Shown one piece after another: positions 34,801 to 46,800 of a DNA stretch of 51,437 nt (position 1 is its first letter; each line of letters begins with the position of its first letter). The translations under genes were made by a program, and so were the position numbers. Under the pieces are notes generated by a model, which ran no database searches, was not told the DNA's origin, and was given only the letters and a program-made list of their open reading frames with translations. Source of the stretch: Acanthaster planci (taxonomy: Eukaryota; Echinodermata; Asteroidea; Valvatida; Acanthasteridae); assembly GCF_001949145.1 (NCBI RefSeq), contig NW_019091528.1, positions 503,647 through 555,083 of the forward strand. Direction: 5' to 3'.

Positions 34801-37800
34801 GGATAAACTTTCAGATGACCTCCAACTAGAATTCCAAATCACTTTAATTCGCTACTTAAAGGTATCATTTGATTAAAAAAATTGATTACCGTGAGATTTG
34901 AGCCCCAAAACGTGGGTTATATGCTATCTGACTAGCATCCAAGAATGAAGCTGATCAATGTACTATTAAACAGCTCTGTTAGTAAACCACAAGAACTTTC
35001 AGTCCCAAGGTCTCAGGTTCAAATCCTCCTTCGATCACTTTCAGTTTATCAACTGCAAATCTGAAACTGTCTGTGTTACCTGTCGTTTGCCGTCCGACCC
35101 ATCGGAAGTGTAGAAGCATCTCTAGCCATCGACTCTCGCTTAGCGGTGGTTGCATCGATATCACTTCATTCTCAGACAAATACAACCTGGAAAAGAACAT
35201 GTGACAAAACTTAAGTCCGAAACCATCGTCTACAAGCACAATTCAAGACGCTTTTGCAGTGAGCCAATGGCCTCTCTGGTCGTTGTGGTCAGTACAAAGC
35301 AAATCTAAGTGTAGTTCCTCACCGAAAGTGATTGCTTTGTCATTAATTTGTGACTGAATATCCCCAAATCTGACAGATAAAATAATTTGGATGTTTGTCT
35401 AAGCATCTCCCAATGTTGATTTTTCATACTTCAACAAGATCCAAAGTGAACATTTTGTATGTGGAAAGCTACGGTAGTTAAGGTCAATGAAAGTTGCGGA
35501 ATGTGCATTGTTCACATGTCTACATGTACTGGTATCATCTTCCCGATAATATCTTATTAATCTTCAGCCTAGTTTTGAACTGGTGGGTCACAAGTTTCCG
35601 AACGATTGGTATCTGTTTACACTTTGTTGAAATCCTGCTTTGATGACCAACTTAAAAGTGAATATTCTTTTTTTAATTCTCATCGCCAGATGCCCAATAG
35701 AGTGCGAAGACTCAGTAGTGCGATGCATCTGAAATTCAATCTCCTCAGCTGTTAAGCACAATTCGCAACTCAAGCAATATACATTTCAGAAGACGCTACT
35801 TCAGCTAACATAATACTTGTAGTCTTTTGGCAATATATGGTCCTTCTGGCCAAATCAAAACCAAGGCAGTCAGGATTAAAACACCTGATTGTGCTAAAAT
35901 AACTAAAAAAAGACAGAATCAGTCCTACCCATAGTAGTCAAGGTAGAGGTACAAGACATTAGGCAGTTCCTCCCTGAGACAGAGTTCAATAAACCACTGG
36001 TTGAATCGCTCCCTGATGTCAAGGTCTCCGTGGAGCGACGGTGGATCTGCATACACCTGTAAGGTGCGGCTGAGTCGGGTCAAGAGCTGGTCAAACTTGG
36101 AAAGCTCCATGGATGAGAAGATTCCACGACTGTCAAAGGGATATGAAACCATCGTTAATCATTCTAACCTTATTTAGATTCTCAGTATATCTGGTTTGCC
36201 TTTGGCAAACACAATTTGTCATGCGTTTCATGCTAACTATTTTCTGTGAGCCTGTAGCCAATACCTTCACAAGTGGGTGGGACTCAAACCCGTAACATCC
36301 ACCTTAACTTGTGCCGATGTCTGTGCCACTCAACCATTGATACAAATCCAATCTCGCAGCGTAGGTACTTGTATGATACATTAAACACCCAAACTTCCAT
36401 ATTCCCAACTTGATACCACACAAGACCACACTTTTCAGTGTTCATCACAGTCAAAGTGTAAACACAGGCACAAATGTACATACTAAAGGGTAGTTGCAAT
36501 CAATGTTTTTTACTAAAAACCTGTAAAATGCACCTTTGTGCCTCAATAAACCTTATTTTCAACTTTAGTTTCATCATTTCAAAGGGTATTTTAATGCCTT
36601 TTCGGTTTTTAAGCTAATGAGTATTTCTATATCCATGAGCAAAACGGTGATGTCATCTCAGGAAGAAGCCTCAATGTTACATGGGTTTGTATACAAAAAT
36701 GTCCTGCGTTTTTGTAGATTTTCCTGGACTAAGTTTTCCCTTCTTTGCTGATTCATAGTTGTTTATGTGCATAACAATAAGAAACCATCAACCCCTCTCT
36801 CAGAAATGTTTTCAGTAGGTAAATTCTGGGTTAACAATTTAACCAGAAATACCTATGCACTGAGCCATGTCTTCCCTTGATGACTTCACAGCAACAGCGC
36901 CCTCACTTGTCCGGGAAAACACTGATAAATTTGATTATTGAAAAGTGTGCACTTTTCAATGCATTTAACCAAATAGGAGTGTGTAAGAGTTTTCATACAT
37001 TGAGGAACAACGATGCAGAAAAATTGTGTTGAAGAAAAATTTATTGCAGCTACACTTTAAGGCTATATTCAAAAGTCTTCACTGCCAGCATTAACACATG
37101 CATGTATGGAAAGTCAAAACCATCCTGTGAAGTTTCTAAGACCTCCGTGAAATTCTACGTTTAAAATTTCAAATTCCTGACAGTGTTTTACAATACAAAG
37201 CGTCTCAAATGACCAGCTGCTGGATTTTTTTAAGATTTAAAAAACAAAACATGAGCATGACAAACCATGCAAGTTCATCCAGGATCTTTTCCCTCAAATA
37301 GCCTGGGCAGCCCTCCAAGTCATCCGCCCCCTGTGCATACAGTGGTTGAGTCAGGACAGGGCTGAGGGGTTCAGGCTTGGCACGGCTGCCTGCTCGGGGC
37401 AGGCTGGCAGTAATCCAATCCACCAGGTGCTTGCTGTGGAAGTGGGCAGTCAGATAGCGCCATGTGGACTTAGGAGAGACGGGCGGTCTGAAAGAGATAC
37501 CTGAAAAAAAACAGTACAGTAATGATGTATTCAGTCAGGGGAATTCAGTAAAAGAGTAACAAAAACCCCTGGATACTTGATCATTAGTCCAATTTACCTC
37601 CTTCATGGCTTCTTCAAAAATCCTCACCTTTGGAGTTCAGAAGAACGTCCAGTAAAACTCGCTCTCTCATCTCCTGGTCCCAGGTTCGAACCCACTCCAG
37701 CACAATGTGGGCATAGTGGAAGTTCTCACAGTTGGGTGGCTCACTGATGACAAGCTCGCCTCGGTGAAGGCTGTTCTCCAGGAAGTTCTGCGCCCAGAAG

Positions 37801-40800
37801 TTCAGGGACTGTTTGGGAGGGACGACCCCTGCCCATGCTCTGACGGAATACAGAAGCCAAAGGCATTTGAAAACTTGCACCGAAATGACACAAGCAAGAG
37901 CGAGATGAGGAAGAAAAGTTTAAATATCAGATTTCTTCCATAGAGATGTCACAAAAAGGCTTAACCACAAAACTGTTCCTTTACCTCTTCCCGCTTTCCA
38001 AGGCCAATGCTTTTGCCCTCTCAAATGATTGGCATGTGTACAGGTGCTCTAATTGGTGGATGAAGCTTATCATGCCCTCCTCCTCAACTGTAAACTGTCC
38101 TGATTGGCTGAGGTGGTCAATCTGAAATGAATATTAATCAACTTGTAATGAATTCATTATAAAATTCATTGATGAAAGGCTAATGCAAATTACTACAAAG
38201 CAATCGTAATTCGTATTTAAATATGAACCCAGACTGGCTTGACAGCAGGTCTGTAGTTAAAGATTTGAGTCTGAGGAAACAAGAGCCTAAGAGTAAACTT
38301 CAAGTCTACATGAGTACATATCAAAGAGGAAGAAAAAAACTAGTTCTAGACTTAAATTGAGCCACTGCACTTGGAATCATTGCCTGATGTGGAGAGTTAC
38401 AACCATTCACAAGATAAAACTCTGACAATGACCTTGAACTGGCGAATTGTTGTTGTTGTTGTTAGCTATTTTGTTATTAGCTATTATGTCGTGGGTTGTT
38501 TGTGGTGGTGGTGGTGGTGGTGGTGGTGGTGATGGTATTTTATCAGGGCTTCAAATTTATTTTATATTTGAACCTGTTTCAGACTGTTTCTGAAGTACAG
38601 GGTAGCATTTACATCAACCACTTTACACATGGACATCCAACTCAGATCTAGGTGCACCTGCAACACTGTATGACCTAAACGTAAATGCCCCTGAAAAGAC
38701 GGTTCTCACAAGCTGCAGGAGAATAAACACAACTCACCAAGAAGTTTCTGAGGTTGTGGTTAGCTGTGTATAGACACATCTTCTTCAACTCTGTGTTGAC
38801 ATCATAGCCCTGACGTTAAAACACAAGCCGCAAAAAGAGTGAATTGATGGACAAGTTATCACACAGATCCATCCACTAATGTACTTATTCCGAGGAATGT
38901 ACCATGTTGAAAATTGAGCAAAACAAAAAAATTTTCGAATGGTACCTATTAACTTGCAGTAAGCTTGGAATGTGCACTTGTAAGATGAGTTATCCCAGCA
39001 TTTTACCCAGCACACTTAAAGTTTTTGTGTCCACATATATTTGATTTAAATGAAAAATGAAGGTAATTCTACCAACTATAGAATGCTCCACTCTTTAGAA
39101 ATTGTATTCTATTGCAACTACCTAAACCACTTCGTGTGGGGGACCTGGTACCGGAGACGTTGGTTTATGCACAAAGCCGAGATGCCCGAAATTGGGCAAA
39201 AAAAGATCATAACAAAACACCGTACTAGGAACAAAAGATCAGGTTCACGGAATTGCCAACATTTTTTCAGCTGTCAATGGCGGAGGAAATTGGTCATTGT
39301 TTTGAATGATTATACCACTGTTTGAGGCGTTCAGCGCGAGCGGATTACCACCGGGGACAAGAGTGCTCCAGCGGTCCAGTGATGAGTGATACAATACTGC
39401 TGCATGCTAATCTGGTCTGCATCTGAAAAGATGCCAGCAGCGCACTGGGCCAGTTTCGGGAATAAAAAATTACGCAACACTGTACAATTTGGGCTCTCTT
39501 TACAAGGCGGCAGGCCTGGCTGAAATACTCGGGGTCAATAGATGTTGTCTGTCAGATTAGAGTAGCCACCTGACAATCATTTGTGTAGGTGTAAACATCC
39601 AGTAAATAAAGTTATGAATTTTTCAAGAATTCTGAAAATGGAAAATCTTGAAAATCGCCCCGGAATACGTCATGCAACTTCTAATTTAACCCAGCAGCAT
39701 ATGGTTAACGCATTGACTGCTGAGCATAATATCAGAGGGGCGTTTCCATTTGCCAAGCGCTGTACGCATGCTCGCATATTTAACAGGTACCTTTCAAGTG
39801 TCTATTTGAACATGAGCATTTTACAGGTGTACGCCCTCCACACTGCCAGCAGGGTATTTGTTATGTTCTACAGTGATGCCAGTGTATTCAATTTACATGA
39901 AATAGCATTTCATTTCCTACAAGCATACTCAGAGTGGCAAAATCCAGCGCACCTGTGACTACGAGTAAACTTGTAGTTGGCTGCCGATGTGTTGACCCCA
40001 AAAGGGGTCATGTGGTCAATTTGAAACCAATTTAAGGAGACACTTTGGCAAAAACTGTAACATTTCCTACTGACATGCTTAATACATGTAAACTGATATC
40101 CGAGAGTGTAAACTATACATGAAAGTAGTTGTAACATTAAAACTGTACGTCAGGTTAAATTGAAAGTCCACCAAAGTACTCAAATGAACTGATATCTTTA
40201 CATTCAACTGCCATGTCAAGTTTTAGGAAGACTGGTCTTGGGACGGCCATTACCTCCCCTAGCTGTGAGAAGATCTGAAAACAAATCTGGCTTTTTAGGG
40301 TTAAATCCAGACTCATACCATGTGTTGCAACATCTTGGTGGCCGTGTCCAAGTCAGCATTTAGCAGAGAGTTAAGCACAAGATGGAGCCCTTGGTCAATC
40401 AAATCTGACATCTGAACATTACCCTCTGACGCTCCATGGGAACTGCACAAGTAGGCCTGGGCCAGTGGCAGACAGCGATTCAAAATGGCATCTTGGATCA
40501 CTTCCTAAGAGCAAAAGAAATTCACCAATATTTAAATCAACAATGACAATTTGACACCACACTTCATTTCTACTTGGTAATCATACACAATGTCAGCATG
40601 AACTTGCAAATTAACCCAACAACTGAATTTGAAGAGGTGAACCAATGCATCACATTTGACTGCGACTATAGCGAAGATCCCAATGGTGAATTGCAGTTTA
40701 TAAGAGGTACATGTACACTGTCCATGTACAGAGGGTAAAGTCTGGTTTGCACATCGACGCAAGAAACCCAGAGGACGATGCAATCAAGATGCAAACAGCA

Positions 40801-43800
40801 ACACGGACTTATGCCAAACAGCTGTGTAACCAACAACGCAGAAAAACCCAAACCAGCCTATGAACGATCGGCAGAGTTAAGCTAGGTTCAACTTTGCCAT
40901 CAACCAAATACATGATGGGGTGCAGATTTGGCATCAAGACAAGGTACAGTCCATTTAAAGGGTATTTTCCCCCCAAAATCAGGGAGTTTTGGATGACATT
41001 CTGTTTCAATTTTTGGGTGAATGATGTCATGCAATGTTTTTTCTGTTCATGTCTGCGTTTTCAGGTCTTGCAGACCGTCTGCATTACGAATGACCATGTG
41101 GAAACCAGGCTTTATGATCACTGCTACATGTATGTCTTGATGCATCGGAATAGTTTTGTGACAAATGACCAGTGAGTGTAGCAGCACACCAATCGACAAA
41201 GTTCAGATATTCCCATGCCAATAAATTCAGTCCAAGACTTCATTGGAAAACGACTACAAACATTTCACCACAAAGTTCATTTTTCGAGTTAAAAAATATG
41301 GTACAAAAACATCGTCAAAAGAATTTTTATGCCTTGTTTAGCTACTTAACTTTTTGCGGTCCACTTCTGTGGAATTTCGACTTTTCATTGTCAAAAGACA
41401 ACGTGATGTATGATGTCCAGTAACTCTCACCTGTTGTGCCATTTTCTGCCACTTCTTGATGTGTATCTGTGCTGTTTTCTCCTCTGGCAGAAAGTAATTT
41501 CTCGACCCCGAATCAACCTCATCTGTAGCAAGATGTTATTGAAATATTTGTCAAGACTATAACAATGATTTTTTTTTCTCCTCAGCCTTGACACACAAAC
41601 ACAGCTTTCTAGGCTGAATTTGGCCAGCAAAGTGAATTTCCTTGATAATAGAAGAAGTTCAAACTTAGTCACAGTAACCGAATAATCTCCTAGCTCCAAG
41701 AGTTTTTACAAGCCTGTTATTATGATATGCAGTTTCTTTTATGTTCATTTCGCAACTGAAAGTCTTTATTTCGATGGACTCTACATATGAAAACCCTCTG
41801 AATGCAAAACTGAAACTTGTCAAATTTGTCACGTTTTATCGATCAACAAAATCAAAATTTCCCAAACTACTGTAAATCATGAATTTGCACAATTTTCAAC
41901 TTTAAAATAAATTGGTCTTCATAAATTTCCATGCCTTTTACCACCCTAGAAATTGAGAAGTAATTCCAGGACTTTTACTATGGTGCCTCTGCTATGACAG
42001 CTTCTAATTCTGCTTTTATATTAGCCTTTCAGGTGCGTACTGAAGTCTGACCACTTACCTGTGTTTACTGCCATTTCCTCTGTCTCTTTCTCCCCGATCC
42101 ATTTGGGACACCCGTTCAGGTACACCCACATCTCCTGGATGTACCCCCTCAGCCTCTGGAGGGCATTCGCCAACACCTCCTCTGTCAGGTTGAACCCTTC
42201 CAGGATGCCCGGCCCACCCCCGTCTTCCTCTTGTCGCAGTATCTGGGCTGTCTCCGTAGCGTTGCATACCAGCCGGTTTGCGTGGGCCAGTGTCAGGTTC
42301 AGCAGCTGCAGGGCGTACTGCCGTGACTGGTGCTCACGGGCGTGGGCGCGGATTGAAGCCATCAGCAGGTCCAGGGCCGGCCAGAGCTGGGTCTGGTCGG
42401 CCGTAGGAGGAGGGGGGGTGCGGGGGCTGCCCACGCGGGCTGTAGAGCTAGGAACTGGGCAGTACCTGAAAACTACATCCATTTATAATTAAACATTTAT
42501 TGGGCAGGCAGTGGAAGGCCAAGCTGGACTGAATTTGCAGTTATAACAGAATACTTAGTGACAACATATAAAGGGTTTGCATGGCTGCCATCTTATAGGC
42601 CAGTGCTTTTGTTCCACAGGGTATGCATAAAGGAAGTTTCCCTGTGGAACAAAAGAATTGCCCTGCAAGACTGTTAGTTTAAAGAAAAATTGACCTGATG
42701 CAAGAGTTTTCATCAAACTATTCCTTTGGTTTATAGGTGCTTTACAAACAGACAACTAAGTTTTTTTGTGAATTTCTCTTTTTCTTGACAGCTGACCATG
42801 CTAGACAAAGCTTTCTTTCAAAACCAGTTCTAAATTTAGCTCCCATGCTCTGGGCTTCTTTCAGAACCAATGCGCTTTCATCAGTTGACAAAATGAGAGC
42901 GTAGTTGAATATTAAACATGAGACAATTAAAATTGTCAGTTTCTTACCATTCTCCCTGCTCTTGAGGAAGAAGGCCACCGTGTCTAGCTGTCGTTGCTTG
43001 AGGCCAACCTCCAGGGCATGTATGGGTATGGAGTAATGATCCCACTGATTCAAGTGACATACCGTCTCAGCCAGGCTGGCACTGCAGAAGATCATCAGCT
43101 ACAGGTGACGCACCCCAAGAACGGACATAAAGAGGTTTCAGATTACGGAAATGCATAATGATGTGAATTCACTCAGACAGCGCAGAGGGAATAAGCAGAG
43201 AAATGCTGAAGAGAACATAGCGTACACATGCAGGTAAATTGTACACACCATGCTGTTGATGGGTGAGCAAATGACTGGTATTGACTATCAATCTATTTTT
43301 AAACTCATGCTAGAATGGCTGCCCTCGCTGCATTTTCAAGCGTGGTTTTAAGAAAATATATGATGATTTAAAAAACATACTTACATCTTCAGCAATTACC
43401 TCAAAAGATCAGGAGAAGATTTTTATGGTATCAAGTAAGGCTAATGAATACCAGTATGTTATAAAATCCACACAGGGAATTCTGGAGGATTTTGCAGGAT
43501 GGAGGAAGGTAGAGCCAAGCCATTTTTCTTTTAATAATGGACTTGATAACCCTTGAAAATTTAAGTCTAAAGACTGTGCAATGGGTTTGCTAGAAGATTT
43601 GGGAGTGGGGGAATTAAGCCCATGAGGCCCGAGCAGGACCAAGAGACTGCGGTTTTCCCAGCAAACGAGGGTCCTTTGGTGGGAACTGCACTTCTTTGAT
43701 TCAGCAATGACTATCAAATGCAAGCATTATGGTCAGGTCACTACCAACAAAATGAACACTCCCCATCAACATGACTCCTTTCAACCAATGAGGGGTGCTT

Positions 43801-46800
43801 CTTTTCAAAGCGGATACAGTGTACCTCCTCTAACCTTTAAAGCAAGAAGGTTTTGAAGATTTTGCAGGATTGAGAACAGTAGAGCCCAGCTACCGTTCAT
43901 AGGGTTAGCTGCACAGTGGAGGATTCCAAAGGAATCAGGGATGGTTACCGGCACAAAACGGCTGGTGGGGGTTAAGGGATAATAGTGGAAATTGCCGTAA
44001 CACACCTTATTGACAAGGGTCTCCTGATCCACACCATAGGCAATGGCCTCAATGCTGCCACTTGATAAGAGAAGGTGTGGATGGCTGGAGTCGTGAGAAA
44101 AGGTGACGGCAACAGGCTCTGCAAAGCTGCCCCATTAGGAATGAATTAAACCAGAATTGAGACCCAAATGGGAATATCCAGCATTCCTAAAAGCAATGTT
44201 TATTCGTTTGTTTTTTGGGGTTCTCCTTTGCAATAACAAAATTAGGCTTGCTAAAACTCAGATCTATCGGTCTCTGTGACAGCAGTAAAGTGTCTTGGGA
44301 GAGTTCAAATGTACGTGTACCTGTACAGGTAAGTGTAAGTGTGAACTTTCTAGAATCAAGCAACACAATACAAAATCTTTGACAAGAGTAACTTCAACCT
44401 CATTTCTGATAGTCATCAGAGAATGTTTTCCTTTTTAAAGTACTATATAAATCAAAGTGACACAAAATATTTCCAAATAAGCCTTCTGTAAGTTAAATTT
44501 GAATAAAATCTGGAACACTGAGTTATCTGATTACACATAAACATGACAATTTCAATTCCCCGGACTAAAGATACTGTTGTTATACCTCGTGATTCGGGGC
44601 AAGCTTTTGCACACATGTAGCAACCATCATCTCTGGAATGGACTGGTTACTTTGTGCCCTTCTCATCCATTGGAAACAGTGTATTGGTGCAAGCCGTCTT
44701 TTATGTAACCAAGCAAAAGCTTGTCCCAAATCACAAGGTATAGCAACAGTGTCTTTAGTGTGGAGAATTAAAAATCGGTATGTTCACGTGAATTTAGAGA
44801 ACTCAATGTACCAGATTTTAATCAGATTTAACTCAAAAAGGCTTGTTGGAAACTCCTTGAGATGTCCTGAGTGAAACCTTTCCATACCATACTTCTTGAA
44901 AAAAAATAGGAACATGTAAGATGTCTACAGATGATTTTACTGCAGTTATATCTAAACTTTACCTGAAGTAATCAATGCCATTTGTCCTCAGGTCAATAAG
45001 ACACACCCCTCCATACTGTCCCTTGTTCACGTCAAGCTTGGCATTGCCTCTGTACCATATCACGGCAGAGGTCCTTGTAAGGGACATGCCAGCAACCTTC
45101 AGGTCCCGGAAGGCTTTCGTGGCTCTGATTGCGGCCGAAGGCCTGGAAGACACGCATGAATCATCGTCGCGCTTCTTGAAGATGAGTTTCGGCCGGTAAG
45201 AACCGAGGGACTCCTGCCTCGGTCTGGGTTTGTCAAAGCCAGAAATGCCTCCGAGTTTATGCTTGTTCCCCGAGTCTACCAGCTCTGTGAAAGTGGTACC
45301 AGATTTTGAGGTAGTTAGTTCTGTCAAGCCCACACGCTCAAGCCAGTTAGGCTCGGTTCTGGATGCTGGATCACAATGATGGAATGACTGAAGAGCATCT
45401 GATTGTCTGGATGGATGTTGCATTATCTTAGTCCGTGAGATGACCCTCGAGGCTGATGACAACGTATTCAACCAGCTCCTGTTTCCACCAGTTCCCTCCT
45501 GTTGAACTCTGACCCCACCGTGCAGAAAAGTGATCCTGTCTTCATCCCCTTCTCTCCAGCTCCCTGCAGGGAAAGTAAACCTACCCGACCTCTGAACTCG
45601 GAGGTGATACGGGTAGGTGTCGAAGTACTCATTGAGGTTGACCTTGTAGATGTTGAACTTAGCCTGGTGCTGTGTTAGAATTAATGTCTGCAGGTCGGGA
45701 CTGACCTCCAGGTGTTCGGGGTGGAGAGGCTGGAGCATTTCCATGCTAGCGCTGGGGAAGATGTGATGGAGAAACTTCTGGAAGTTGACGGTGGCTACTG
45801 CTGCTTTCTTGCTCACTGAATGCACAGCTACAGTTAGACTAGAGTTAAAGAGAGAAATTGCCCAGCCACGAAAAGATCTTGAGCAAATGACACTGATGGC
45901 TGTCAGTTACAATCAACAAATCAGGTAAGACAAATTATACTCTTTAATTCAATGACATACAATGTACACCTGTCAGTAACGTAACCATATCTAAATGGCA
46001 TTAACAAGTGCATAGAAAAATTGTAATAAATGCTTAAGTTATGAACTAATAATTTTTGGGAGGTACAATTTATCTTCCTCAAAAAAGATCCAGCAAACAT
46101 GAACAAATGCATCAAACTGCAAACCAAATACCGTACATAAATTTCAAAAGTTTAATCATGAAAAATGAGGGCTTGTGGTGGTAAACCTAATACTGTACAC
46201 AGACTTTTTTTGTAAGTCCCAACAAGTTCAGATATTCAACTGAAGTTCAAAATGAACTTGATGACTCAAGATCAAGACAGAGCAAGTTATTTCTACCACT
46301 TCTTTACAGGTTAGGGTCTGAGTCAGTTGTAGTTGGCTACAATGGCTAGAGCTCCAAATGATACCAAAGACATGTTTCTGTAGCCGTAGCCATGGGCAAA
46401 AATGCTAAACTGAGAAAGGGCTCGATAAAGGCTTAGGTAGAGGATACTGATGTTTCCAGACTGGTGCAACAGGAAGACCAATCCATGCAGCATCTGGCAG
46501 TGCACCACGCTGCCCTCCTTGGGGTCCCAGACCAAGGCCAGGCATTCCTTGGATTCTGGCTCTCTGTCCTCCCGGAGGGTCAACTCTAAGAAGAGGCTGC
46601 CACAGAGGACGGCTGCCGTCGATGACTCAAATGCCAGGAGATGGATGTGGGATGAATCAGGTACATGTAAGTCTGTCAATAACAATGCAAGTGACAATCA
46701 AACTGAAACATGTTTAAACAACTACATAATCACCATAACCAAAAATAAAACTTCAGAGGTGTACGATTCTGCAAAGGAATCATGATAACAAGCCACACAC

